Assembly: GCF_002860355.1 (NCBI RefSeq)
Contig: NZ_NMWU01000007.1
Coordinates: 1 to 64,000 of the forward strand
Length of the DNA stretch: 64,000 nucleotides
DNA from: Bifidobacterium margollesii
Lineage (GTDB): Bacteria; Actinomycetota; Actinomycetes; Actinomycetales; Bifidobacteriaceae
Reading direction: 5' to 3'
Shown here: positions 27,404 to 35,136 of the stretch, one piece after another
How positions within the stretch are numbered: position 1 is the first letter of the stretch
How the letters are laid out: every line of letters begins with the position of its first letter
Made by a program: the position numbers and the translations under genes
The notes under the pieces: model-generated
Database searches by the model: none
What the model was told of the DNA's origin: nothing
What the model saw: the letters and a program-made list of their open reading frames with translations, nothing else

Positions 27404-29536
27404 ATGCGAACGATTCTTTTGCGGGCCACCGTAGACGAGACGACGGCCATCTACCGACGTGACGACAGAACCGGCATCGTCGAACTGCTGCTCGTACCGT
27501 CCAACGTCACCGGCGATGAGAACGAGTCCGCCACGGTACTGCGTGACGACTGCGAGGCGGAACCGCTCGTCCAGGCCAAGGTCATAGGAGACGACTACCC
27601 ATTCGGCTTCTCTCAGGGACGTACCATACGTAATTCGCAGACCGTGACGCGCATGCGGTTCGGCGACCCGCGGGTCATGCCCTCTTCGGATGGCTCGGTG
27701 ACGGTTCATACGCGCATCGACGATCCGCGAGGATGGCATTACGAGCATGATCTGATCATGACCGCAGCCCGCCGGGCCGTGGAGATCCACACGTCGGTGA
27801 TCAACGATTCAGCCAAGGCGGTCACGTTCGAGATGCTGTCCAGCTTCACGCTCGGCTCGCTGTCACCATTCTCATCCGGACTCGCTCCGGAGACGCTTAC
27901 CCTGCATCGCATGCGCAGCACATGGAGCGCCGAGGGTCGCCTGCTGTCCCAGCCGGTCGAGGAGCTTGAGCTTGAGCCCAGTTGGCAGCGGTATTCCGCC
28001 AACTCCGTTCGGTTCGGCTCGGTCGGGAGCTTTCCGGTGCGTGAATGGGTGCCGTTCGTGGGACTTACCGATCGGGTATCCGGCGTGACGTGGGCTGCGG
28101 CCACCACGCATGCATCCAGCTGGCAGATCGAAGTGTACCGTCGCGACGAGGGATTGAGCCTGTCCGGCGGTATCGCCGACCGCGAATTCGGCCAATGGAC
28201 GCATACGGTGAGGACGGGCGAACGCTTCGACGCGCCCAAGGCCGTGCTGGCCGTTGTGCGGGGCGGGGTGGATGATGCGGCTCAGGCAGTCGCCGGCAAT
28301 GTACGTCGATATCTTCGCGTGCCGGACAGCGAACGTCATCTGCCGATCATCTTCAACGAATTCTGCTCCACATGGGGCATGCCCACCGAAAAGAGCGTGC
28401 TCGAACAGCTTGACGCGGTCAAGGAGCTTGGCGTTGAGTATTTCGTCATCGACGCCGGATGGTTCGACGACAGCGCCTTCGAGGCATCCAGCCGCTTCGG
28501 CAAATGGAACGTCAGCGCAAAGGCGTTCCCTCACGGAATGAAGCCCGTTGTCGATGCGATCCACGACGCCGGGCTCAAAGCCGGCATATGGTTCGAATTC
28601 GAAATCGCCGGACGCCAGGAGCCTGACTGCTTCAACAGGACGGAATGGCTGCTCAAACGCGATGGTCTGCCCATCACCTCCGGCAACCGTCGTTGGTGGG
28701 ATATGCGCAACCCGGATGTTCGGGACTACCTTGCGCATAAGGTCATCGACATGCTGCGTGACAACGGATTCGACTACATGAAGGTCGACTACAACGAGAC
28801 CATTGGCGTCGGATGCGAAACGCCCGGCGATTCGAGCGCCTCGCTCGGAGACGGCCTGTACGGCCAGATTCAGGCGTCGCAGGACTTCTTCCGACGCATC
28901 CGTCATGAGCTGCCTGATCTGATGATCGAGATCTGTGCGTCCGGCGGGCATCGGCTTGTGCAGTCATTCATGGAGATCGGTGCGATGGCCAGTTTCTCCG
29001 ACGCGCACGAATGCGATGAGATTCCGGTGATCGCAGCGAACATGCATCGCATGATCCTGCCGCGTCAGTCGCAGATCTGGGCGGTGATCCGCGACGAGGA
29101 TCCGGCGGAGAAACTCTACTATCAGATCTGTTCCGGCCTGCTTGGGCGCCTATGCTTCTCCGGTGACGCCAATGCGTTCTCCGGTGAGAAGAACGCTGTG
29201 ATCCGCGACGGCGTGGCATTCTACCGGGCCGCGGCGCCGATCATCGATCATGGCGTGAGCACATGGCATGGACCGTCCCTTGGCAGTTATCGGCATCCAA
29301 GCGGATGGCAGGCGATCGTGCGTCACGGCGATCGCGGTGCCGAAAGTGAGGGTCGTACGCTCGTGGTGGTTCATTCGTTCCATGATTCGCCCGACGTCAT
29401 CACCATTCCCGTAGGCGATGCGACTTCGACGATCGATCGTGAATTCCACCGCGATGGCATCGAAGTCACGTTTGCCGATGCAACGCTGAACGTGAAAGGT
29501 CTGCGTGATTTCGACGGCGTTGCCGTACTACTGTAA
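27404..29536 (+). CDS. GH36-family alpha-galactosidase-like enzyme
   Basis: The 710-residue protein has an N-terminal beta-sandwich to about residue 310, then a TIM barrel starting FNEFCSTWG and VIDAGWFDD, and a C-terminal beta domain. The nucleophile is expected at Asp462 (MKVDYNE) and the acid/base at Asp533 (SDAHECDE). GH36 enzymes release terminal alpha-galactose or alpha-N-acetylgalactosamine. The protein lacks a signal peptide. ATG 27404 has GAGGAG upstream; the longer frame starting at 27296 overlaps the GH28 gene. It lies 53 bp after the GH28 gene and 20 bp before the GH43 gene. Confidence 0.87.
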   Translation: MRTILLRATVDETTAIYRRDDRTGIVELLLVPSNVTGDENESATVLRDDCEAEPLVQAKVIGDDYPFGFSQGRTIRNSQTVTRMRFGDPRVMPSSDGSVTVHTRIDDPRGWHYEHDLIMTAARRAVEIHTSVINDSAKAVTFEMLSSFTLGSLSPFSSGLAPETLTLHRMRSTWSAEGRLLSQPVEELELEPSWQRYSANSVRFGSVGSFPVREWVPFVGLTDRVSGVTWAAATTHASSWQIEVYRRDEGLSLSGGIADREFGQWTHTVRTGERFDAPKAVLAVVRGGVDDAAQAVAGNVRRYLRVPDSERHLPIIFNEFCSTWGMPTEKSVLEQLDAVKELGVEYFVIDAGWFDDSAFEASSRFGKWNVSAKAFPHGMKPVVDAIHDAGLKAGIWFEFEIAGRQEPDCFNRTEWLLKRDGLPITSGNRRWWDMRNPDVRDYLAHKVIDMLRDNGFDYMKVDYNETIGVGCETPGDSSASLGDGLYGQIQASQDFFRRIRHELPDLMIEICASGGHRLVQSFMEIGAMASFSDAHECDEIPVIAANMHRMILPRQSQIWAVIRDEDPAEKLYYQICSGLLGRLCFSGDANAFSGEKNAVIRDGVAFYRAAAPIIDHGVSTWHGPSLGSYRHPSGWQAIVRHGDRGAESEGRTLVVVHSFHDSPDVITIPVGDATSTIDREFHRDGIEVTFADATLNVKGLRDFDGVAVLL

Positions 29537-29556
29537 TCCGCGACAAAGGAGTTCAC

Positions 29557-31371
29557 ATGACCACGATGATCCATAACCCGATCCTTCCGGGATTCCATCC
29601 CGATTCCAGTGCCCTGCGCGTCGGCGGCGACTACTACATCGCCACCAGCACCTTCGAATGGTGGCCCGGCATCGACATCTACCATTCCAAGGACCTCGTC
29701 AACTGGGAGTGGATCGCTGCTCCGGTGAACCGGGAATCCCAGGTGAACCTGCTCGGCAACTACAACTCCGGATCGCTGTGGGCCCCGCACCTGAGCTATG
29801 CCGACGGCAGGTTCTGGCTCGTCTACACCGACGTGAAAAGCTATGCGCCGTTCAAGGACACGCTCAACTACGTGATCACCGCACCCGACATCCGCGGGCC
29901 GTGGAGCGAACCGTATTTCCTGACCGCCTCCGGCTTCGACCCGGCCATCTTCCATGACGACGACGGACGCAAATGGTTCCTCAACATGCTCTACGACTAT
30001 CGTCCGGGGCACGCGAAGTTCGCCGGCACGGTGATTCAGGAATTCGACCCCGACACCATGAAGCTCGTGGGGGAGCGCAAGCACTTCTACAAAGGCACCA
30101 AGCTCGGCGTGTGCGAAGGGCCGCAGATCCTCAAGCGCAACGGATACTACTATCTGCTGTGCGCGGCCGGCGGCACCGGATACATGCACGCCGCCACCGT
30201 GGCCCGTGCGCGTACCCTCGAAGGTCCGTTCGAGGATTCGCCGTATACGCCGCTGCTCACCACTCGTGACGAGCCGACCAATCCGCTGCAGAAGTCGGGC
30301 CACTGCTGCTTCCTCGAAATCGGCGACGAATGGTACGTGACCCAGATCTGCGGTCGGCCGCTCACCGAACGCGGCAACTGCACGCTGGGCCGAGAAACCG
30401 GCATCCAGAAGATCTACTGGACCGAGGACGGCTGGCCACGACTGGAGAACAACACCATCAGCCCCGACCTCGACGTACCCGCACCGAAGATCGCCCAGGG
30501 CGTCGTGCAGAACCTCGATCACTCCGAACGCATCAACTTCGCATCTTCCTCCTCTGACCTTCCCCTCGAAGGAAAGTCCCTTCCCTCTTGCCTTCCCCTC
30601 GAAGGAAAGTCCCTTCCCTCCTGCCTTCCCCTCGGGGGGAAGGTGTCGGCGCAGCCGACGGATGAGGGGACGGACGATCTGACGGATGAGGGGGCCGAAT
30701 CCCCGCGGATCCAACCCCCGACCCCGCTCACCTCCGTCACCGATCCCGCCATTCCTCCGAGCCTCAAGACGCTGCGCACGGCGCTCACGGCCGAACGGGA
30801 CTACAGTCTCACCGCACGTCCCGGTTGGCTGCGCCTCTACGGCGGGCAGTCGTTGCGCTCGCAGCACAAGCAGAGCCTGTTCGCCCGACGCTGGGAGCAC
30901 TTCGACTTCGACGCGGAAACCGTGATCGACTTCGATCCGAGGAACTTCCAGCAGATGGCCGGTCTGATCCTCTACTACGATACCGAAAACTGGATCTATG
31001 CGTGCATCACCTTCGATACCGAAGGCACCGATACCCGCGTGCTGCAGATCCTGCGCTGCGACCACGAGGAACTGACCTACGGCTGCGGGCAGGTGGAGCT
31101 CCCGGGAAACGACCCGGTGAAGCTGCACGTCGAGGTTCGCGGCGCCGAGGCGCGGTTCTCCTACGCGCTGGTCGACGAGACCGGTGCCGCCGGCGAGCTC
31201 AGGCCGCTCGGCGACGTTCAGCCCGCCGATCATATCAGCGACGACTATGTGGAGCGGTCGATCAAGGGCTGCGCGTTCACCGGCGCGATGCTGGGCATCT
31301 GTGCGCAGGATATGGACGCCCACGGCTCCCACGCCGACTTCGCATACCTCGACTACGAGGAGCGGCACTGA
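29557..31371 (+). CDS. GH43-family beta-xylosidase/arabinosidase-like enzyme with a repeat-bearing linker
   Basis: The N-terminal five-bladed propeller shows the three GH43 catalytic residues at Asp16 (FHPDSS), Asp128 (GFDPAIF) and Glu187 (CEGPQI). A C-terminal beta-sandwich from about residue 405 (SLTARPGWLRLYGGQS) matches the accessory domain of GH43 xylosidases of about 540 residues. Between them, residues about 332-390 are a low-complexity linker encoded by tandem repeats, making the protein longer than relatives. AAGGAG precedes the ATG. No signal peptide is seen. It is the last gene of the hydrolase operon. Confidence 0.9.
   Translation: MTTMIHNPILPGFHPDSSALRVGGDYYIATSTFEWWPGIDIYHSKDLVNWEWIAAPVNRESQVNLLGNYNSGSLWAPHLSYADGRFWLVYTDVKSYAPFKDTLNYVITAPDIRGPWSEPYFLTASGFDPAIFHDDDGRKWFLNMLYDYRPGHAKFAGTVIQEFDPDTMKLVGERKHFYKGTKLGVCEGPQILKRNGYYYLLCAAGGTGYMHAATVARARTLEGPFEDSPYTPLLTTRDEPTNPLQKSGHCCFLEIGDEWYVTQICGRPLTERGNCTLGRETGIQKIYWTEDGWPRLENNTISPDLDVPAPKIAQGVVQNLDHSERINFASSSSDLPLEGKSLPSCLPLEGKSLPSCLPLGGKVSAQPTDEGTDDLTDEGAESPRIQPPTPLTSVTDPAIPPSLKTLRTALTAERDYSLTARPGWLRLYGGQSLRSQHKQSLFARRWEHFDFDAETVIDFDPRNFQQMAGLILYYDTENWIYACITFDTEGTDTRVLQILRCDHEELTYGCGQVELPGNDPVKLHVEVRGAEARFSYALVDETGAAGELRPLGDVQPADHISDDYVERSIKGCAFTGAMLGICAQDMDAHGSHADFAYLDYEERH
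30558..30643. repeat. 33-bp tandem repeat inside the GH43 gene
   Basis: Two nearly identical 33-bp units (30558-30590 and 30591-30623, one difference) and a partial third (30624-30643) encode LPLEGKSLPSC twice and LPLGGKV. Further on, GTCGGCGCAGCCGAC (30644-30658) is a hairpin and GACGGATGAGGGG occurs twice (30657 and 30680). Such hairpin-rich sequence is normally intergenic; here it is in frame within the interdomain linker. Confidence 0.85.
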
Positions 31372-31410
31372 GCGGTACCGAGCGGTACCGACTGTCTGTC
31401 GGTCCGTGTC

Positions 31411-31491
31411 CGGGCTGTGCCTTCGACCATTCGGGCTGTGCCTTCGACCATTCGGGTGTGCTCCTAACTATCCGGGCTGTGTCCTTGATCT
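31411..31491. repeat. About four tandem 20-21-bp units
   Basis: Two exact 21-bp copies (31411-31431 and 31432-31452, CGGGCTGTGCCTTCGACCATT without its last base counted as 20 plus T) are followed by two degenerate copies to about 31491. The array fills the space between the GH43 stop and the 53-bp promoter-like repeat. Confidence 0.75.
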
Positions 31492-31496
31492 CCCGT

Positions 31497-31549
31497 TCCA
31501 TACGGTCTGCGATGATGTCGTAGGCTGTATGGAACGTGGAGGAAAGGAC
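31497..31549 (+). repeat. 53-bp promoter-like element, copy 1
   Basis: This segment is identical over 53 bp to 33981-34033. It contains inverted arms TCCATAC and GTATGGA 23 bases apart and ends in GTGGAGGAAAGGAC, a strong ribosome binding site. In this copy it drives the truncated hsdM remnant. Confidence 0.9.
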
Positions 31550-31553
31550 GGCG

Positions 31554-31787
31554 ATGATCACTGGGGCGGTCAAGAACAAGGTCGATGACATCTGGCAGCG
31601 CATGTGGGAGGGAGGTGTCACCAATCCGATCGAGGTGATCAGCCAGCTCACCTACCTCATGTTCATGAAGTCGCTGGATGACAAGGAGCTCGAAGCCGAG
31701 AACATGGCCGAGTTCACCGGACAGCCGCTAACCGACCCGATCTTTCCGCAGACCCCGGAGGGCCAGGCCTTCCGGTCGCCGTGCTGA
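31554..31787 (+). pseudogene. hsdM: hsdM remnant: N-terminus of a type I restriction-modification methyltransferase
   Basis: The 77-codon frame encodes KNKVDDIWQRMWEGGVTNP and QLTYLMFMKSLDD, the conserved helical N-terminus of HsdM. It stops at 31785-31787 where a full HsdM would continue for over 400 residues. The following sequence is hsdS-like in another frame, so a deletion has joined the start of hsdM to the end of hsdS. The S-adenosylmethionine-binding and NPPY-type catalytic motifs are missing. GGAGG lies upstream of ATG 31554. Confidence 0.85.
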
Positions 31788-32092
31788 AGGTTCCGGCCAG
31801 CATTAATCAGGATATGAAAGCACTGCTGCCCAAGAAGGAATGCAATGCCGTCTTTCTTGCCTCCGCATTGCGGAATCGGGAAGCGCTGTTGCTGGCCGAA
31901 ACCGGAAGCTCCGCACACGGGACGAAAAAACTCGATACCACCGTACTGGGGAATGTTCCCATTCCGGTGGCATCCGTCGAAGAACAGAACGAGTTCGTCA
32001 CGCAGGTGGAGGCGTTGAAGTCCACCGTCATTACTGAGTACGACCGTCTCAACACCCTCTACAACAGTCTCGCCCAGCGCTATTTCGCCTAG
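31781..32092 (+). pseudogene. hsdS: hsdS remnant: C-terminal part of a type I specificity subunit
   Basis: The frame encodes INQDMKALLPKKECN, then VPIPVASVEEQNEFV and DRLNTLYNSLAQRYFA, the end of a second target-recognition domain with its conserved helix. The first target-recognition domain is absent. It follows the hsdM fragment directly and cannot form a working specificity subunit. Confidence 0.8.
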
Positions 32093-32178
32093 CTTCACGA
32101 GCCCGTTCGGTCTGTTGCTGGCATTGTAGGATGGTTGATGTATCGGAATCATGTTTCGCTTGCCGGAAGGAAGTTGCC

Positions 32179-32436
32179 ATGCCGATTGTGAGTATGTTCT
32201 TCGGCATCATCGTGCGAATGTATGCGGATGATCATAATTCACCGCATATGCACGTGGAATATCAGGGTTCAAAAGCGGTGTATTCGTTGGACGGTGAGCT
32301 TCTTTCCGGTGAGTTGCCACGCAAACAACACCGATTGGTGCAGGCTTGGGCCGCAATCCACGAAGAAGAGCTGCAGGCTTCCTGGGAAGTTTGCCATGAA
32401 GGCGAACAGCCCATGCGGATTGAACCGTTGCGATAG
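32179..32436 (+). CDS. DUF4160-type small protein
   Basis: The 85-residue protein contains MFFGIIVRMYADDHNSPHMH, the conserved core of DUF4160 proteins, ending in EPLR. GGAAGG lies before ATG 32179. It is directly followed by a DUF2442 gene; such pairs are common and have been suggested to act as toxin-antitoxin-like modules, without firm proof. It sits within a zone of restriction and transposase remnants, consistent with a mobile accessory module. Confidence 0.8.
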   Translation: MPIVSMFFGIIVRMYADDHNSPHMHVEYQGSKAVYSLDGELLSGELPRKQHRLVQAWAAIHEEELQASWEVCHEGEQPMRIEPLR

Positions 32437-32445
32437 GAGCATGTC

Positions 32446-32697
32446 ATGTCATTCCTTGATTATCTGTGCGAAGTTACCGAAGTGAAACCGTTGGACGATT
32501 ACAAACTCCGTGTGACATGTTCGGACGGGGCTACGGGAATCTTCGATATGGAGAAATATCTTGACCATGGCGAATTCCGGGCATTGCGTGAGCCCGGCAT
32601 GTTCAAAAGTGTGCGGATCGTCGCCGGCGCCCCGACCTGGTCGAACGGCATGGATATAGCCCCCGAAAGAGTTCGATCGGATATGGTGGTCGCGTAA
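32446..32697 (+). CDS. DUF2442-type small protein
   Basis: The 83-residue protein has the DUF2442 pattern: DDYKLRVTCSDGATGIFDME in the first half and WSNGMDIAPE near residue 70. It starts nine bases after the DUF4160 stop with AGGAG upstream, so both are co-transcribed. Partner protein of the DUF4160 product by context; molecular activity unknown. Confidence 0.8.
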   Translation: MSFLDYLCEVTEVKPLDDYKLRVTCSDGATGIFDMEKYLDHGEFRALREPGMFKSVRIVAGAPTWSNGMDIAPERVRSDMVVA

Positions 32698-32912
32698 TAC
32701 GGGCCTTCAGGGATTATGGCATCCCCATGCGATACGTGATGCACTTCGTTCGTCAGGGGCTCGCCGCACACGGCGCAACCGGGTGTGTTCATCCACCCAA
32801 TTTGCCGCTCCAACGCGAAAGCTGTCCAGTTGTTGTCCCGCAAGGCCTTACGGCCTGTTACGGACACACATTCCGGCCGACCCCGAGTTCCCCGCCCATG
32901 CAACACGAACAA
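32698..32912 (-). pseudogene. HNH endonuclease-like fragment
   Basis: A minus-strand frame encodes ALRDNNWTAFALERQ, then CAVCGEPLTNEVHHVSHGD, resembling the Cys/His start of an HNH motif. The frame then runs into the DUF2442 gene on the opposite strand without the rest of the HNH fold. It is taken as a fragment of a phage-type HNH gene. Support is limited to this motif. Confidence 0.35.
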
Positions 32913-32949
32913 GGGAAACGCTCACTGCCGCATAGGAAAACAAGCCAAA

Positions 32950-33130
32950 GTGCGCAAAAAATCGGGCCTTATCGGATTTGCCGTTGCGGTTCTTGTTCGT
33001 GCCCCTCTGGTAAGGGGAGTACGGGTCCGCGAAATACGTCAGCATGCCGAGCTCCTCGTCCACGAGCAAGTGGTAGAAGGATTCCGCACCGTTGCCCCAT
33101 GTGCGATTGATGCGCGCCGGGCGGGGATCC
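32950..33130 (-). pseudogene. IS30-like transposase fragment
   Basis: A minus-strand frame without a proper start encodes EELGMLTYFADPYSPYQRGT followed by NKNRNGK, matching the DDE core of IS30-family transposases, where YF.DP.SPWQRGTNEN.NG is conserved. The sequence before and after does not continue the protein. No inverted repeats of an intact element are visible. Confidence 0.6.
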
Positions 33131-33259
33131 GGCTGTGTAGATGTCGTATTCGGCGCGCGGTCGCTAGGGCGCTCTTGTCGGGGATAAGCCGGGCGAGCAG
33201 GCGTCGACCTGCGTGCCGATGCACCGTCTCGACGGGGATGCGTCGGTCACGGTGTCGGA

Positions 33260-33328
33260 TTCGAAGTGGCCGAACGTGATCGTCTCAACACCCTCTACGA
33301 CAGCTTCGCCCAGCGCTATTTCGCCTAG
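33260..33328 (+). pseudogene. Second hsdS 3'-end remnant
   Basis: The frame ending at TAG 33326-33328 encodes DRLNTLYDSFAQRYFA, nearly the same as the C-terminus of the hsdS remnant at 32092, and the DNA is about 90% identical over the last 50 bases. Upstream similarity is lost after a few codons. It shows that two specificity genes, or a duplicated segment, once lay here. Confidence 0.75.
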
Positions 33329-33792
33329 ATTCGCGAACCCGCGGATTCGCTCACCGTTTCCGCCGTGCACGGCCGACCATCATCGCCATGCCTCCGCGGA
33401 ATCGGTGAGGACCGGTGCTCTGAGTTTTCGGATGGCTGTTGCTTTAGCAGTTGCTGTGCTGCGGCCGTATCGTTGAGGAATCCGATGGATATGTTGAGGT
33501 TCGTGAACAGTAGGGGATCCTTGCGCGTCTCGGGGTGGCTGAGGTATGCGTCTTGTATGGCGTGTATGAGTTCCGCATTTTGAGAGTATTCCGCCAGCTC
33601 GTCAGTGACTTCGCTGACGCGTTCGAGTTCTTCCGGGGTTGCTTCCGAGCGAAGATAATGGATGGTTCCGTCCACGTCTTCCAGTAGGGCGTCCGAGAGG
33701 TCCTTCCAGTATCGGTCGAGCAGATACGAGTCCTCCGGATGGATGTGAGGGTACCGCGCCATGATCGCACGCACCTTGTCCACGTCAAACAT
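33325..33792 (-). CDS. Hypothetical helical protein
   Basis: The 155-residue protein starts at ATG 33790-33792 with GAAAGGA upstream. It is predicted to be mainly alpha-helical and acidic (VDKVRAIMARYPHIHPEDSY at the start, then several Glu-rich helices). The last 35 residues are polar and rich in Ser, Arg and Pro and may be read-through of non-homologous sequence, since they overlap the hsdS remnant on the other strand. No family is recognised. Confidence 0.55.
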   Translation of the reverse strand: MFDVDKVRAIMARYPHIHPEDSYLLDRYWKDLSDALLEDVDGTIHYLRSEATPEELERVSEVTDELAEYSQNAELIHAIQDAYLSHPETRKDPLLFTNLNISIGFLNDTAAAQQLLKQQPSENSEHRSSPIPRRHGDDGRPCTAETVSESAGSRI

Positions 33793-33980
33793 GATTGCTG
33801 TTCCTTTCTCTATCGACGTTTGTTCCTGCTTTTTCTCTTTTTCCATAGGTAGGCGGGTTGTGTTTCCGCGGGAAACACGGTGCTGGCCTGTCCTTGTCTT
33901 TTGATGACGCCGACCCGGACGTTCTTCCAGATACCCCAGATAATATGTCCGTCCGGGGCGTCGCACCTTTGACCGTTCGC

Positions 33981-34033
33981 TCCATACGGTCTGCGATGAT
34001 GTCGTAGGCTGTATGGAACGTGGAGGAAAGGAC
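33981..34033 (+). repeat. 53-bp promoter-like element, copy 2
   Basis: Identical to 31497-31549. Here it lies 12 bases upstream of the endonuclease IV start and supplies its likely promoter and GGAGGAAAGG leader. The two copies are direct repeats flanking the 2.4-kb decay zone. Confidence 0.9.
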
Positions 34034-34045
34034 CGTGATCGGCAT

Positions 34046-35005
34046 ATGGGGAATAGTTCGGCGGAACTGTATATCGGATCGCATCTGTCCACATCGGGCG
34101 GCTGGAGCAAACTGATCGAACGGTCTCATGAGGAGGGCGGCACGACGTTCGCGTTCTTTCCGCGCTCGCCGTACGGCAGACGGTCGAAGGCGCTGGACGA
34201 GGCTGGCGCCGCGGGGTTCGCCGGGCGTCTGACGGCCGAACAGTATGGTCCGCTGGTCGTGCATGCGCCGTACGTATACAATTTTGCGGCCAAGGACTCC
34301 GCCAAGCGTGAGTTCGCCGTCAACGCGATGATCGAGGATATGCGGCTGCTGTCGGCGATTCGCCATGCCGGGCAGTCGCTGTATCTCAACGTGCATCCCG
34401 GCGCGCATGTGGGGCAGGGGAGTGAGGTCGGATGCCGGCTGATCGCCGAAAGTCTCAGCCGTGTGCTGATCGCGCTTTCGACCGGGGCGGGAGCGTACGG
34501 CTCCGATGGCGAAATCTCCGTCGTACCGATTCTGCTGGAGACCATGGCCGGCAAGGGCACCGAATGCGGGCGAACCTTCGAGGAGATCGCCGCGATCATA
34601 GACGGCATCGAGCAACGTTGCGAAGACGCCGGCGTGCCTTGCACCATACCGGATGCGACCGGGACGGGATCCGAGCCGCTCGTCGGCGTCACCCTCGACA
34701 CCTGTCATGTGCTCGATGCCGGATACGATCTGGTGAACGACTTCGACGGCGTGATCGGGGAGTTCGATCACGTCATCGGCCTTAGCCGGCTCAAAGCCAT
34801 CCATGCGAACGATTCCATCAATGGCCTGAACTCGCATAAGGATCGTCACGCGAACATCGGTGACGGTGCGCTCGGTCTGCCGTTCTTCGAACGCATGGTG
34901 AACGATCCGCGGCTTTGCGGTCTGCCGATGATTCTCGAGACCAAGGAACTGACGCCGACCACCCACCGCGACGAAATTGCGTTGCTGAAAGGCCTGTGTC
35001 ATTAG
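34046..35005 (+). CDS. nfo: Deoxyribonuclease IV (AP endonuclease family 2)
   Basis: This DNA repair enzyme cuts at abasic sites. It shows the family order of metal-binding motifs: IGSHLSTSGGW near residue 10, LVVHAPYVYN near 73, NVHPGAHVG near 116, ILLETMAGKG near 156, VGVTLDTCHVLDAG near 216 and the IHANDS/KDRHANIGDGALG segment near 252. Length 319 fits the family. The start is ATG 34046; the GGAGGAAAGG in the repeat is 14 bases away, so ATG 34013 (11 codons upstream, inside the repeat) is less likely. A 17-bp hairpin follows. Confidence 0.92.
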   Translation: MGNSSAELYIGSHLSTSGGWSKLIERSHEEGGTTFAFFPRSPYGRRSKALDEAGAAGFAGRLTAEQYGPLVVHAPYVYNFAAKDSAKREFAVNAMIEDMRLLSAIRHAGQSLYLNVHPGAHVGQGSEVGCRLIAESLSRVLIALSTGAGAYGSDGEISVVPILLETMAGKGTECGRTFEEIAAIIDGIEQRCEDAGVPCTIPDATGTGSEPLVGVTLDTCHVLDAGYDLVNDFDGVIGEFDHVIGLSRLKAIHANDSINGLNSHKDRHANIGDGALGLPFFERMVNDPRLCGLPMILETKELTPTTHRDEIALLKGLCH

Positions 35006-35070
35006 GGGGTCTGTGTCGTTAAAGGGGATCTGCACAGAACGATTGATGCTTCACGACGGGTTGCCATACG

Positions 35071-35119
35071 GGTGACGTGATGGGCGGCAGCGCTTTCGTG
35101 TTCCGCCCATCACGTCACC
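35071..35119. terminator. 17-bp perfect stem between convergent genes
   Basis: Arms 35071-35087 (GGTGACGTGATGGGCGG) and 35103-35119 are exact complements around a 15-base loop. It lies between the stops of nfo and the minus-strand ZnuA-ZinT gene and can end both transcripts. No T run is present. Confidence 0.7.
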
Positions 35120-35136
35120 GGATACTGGCTACGGGA

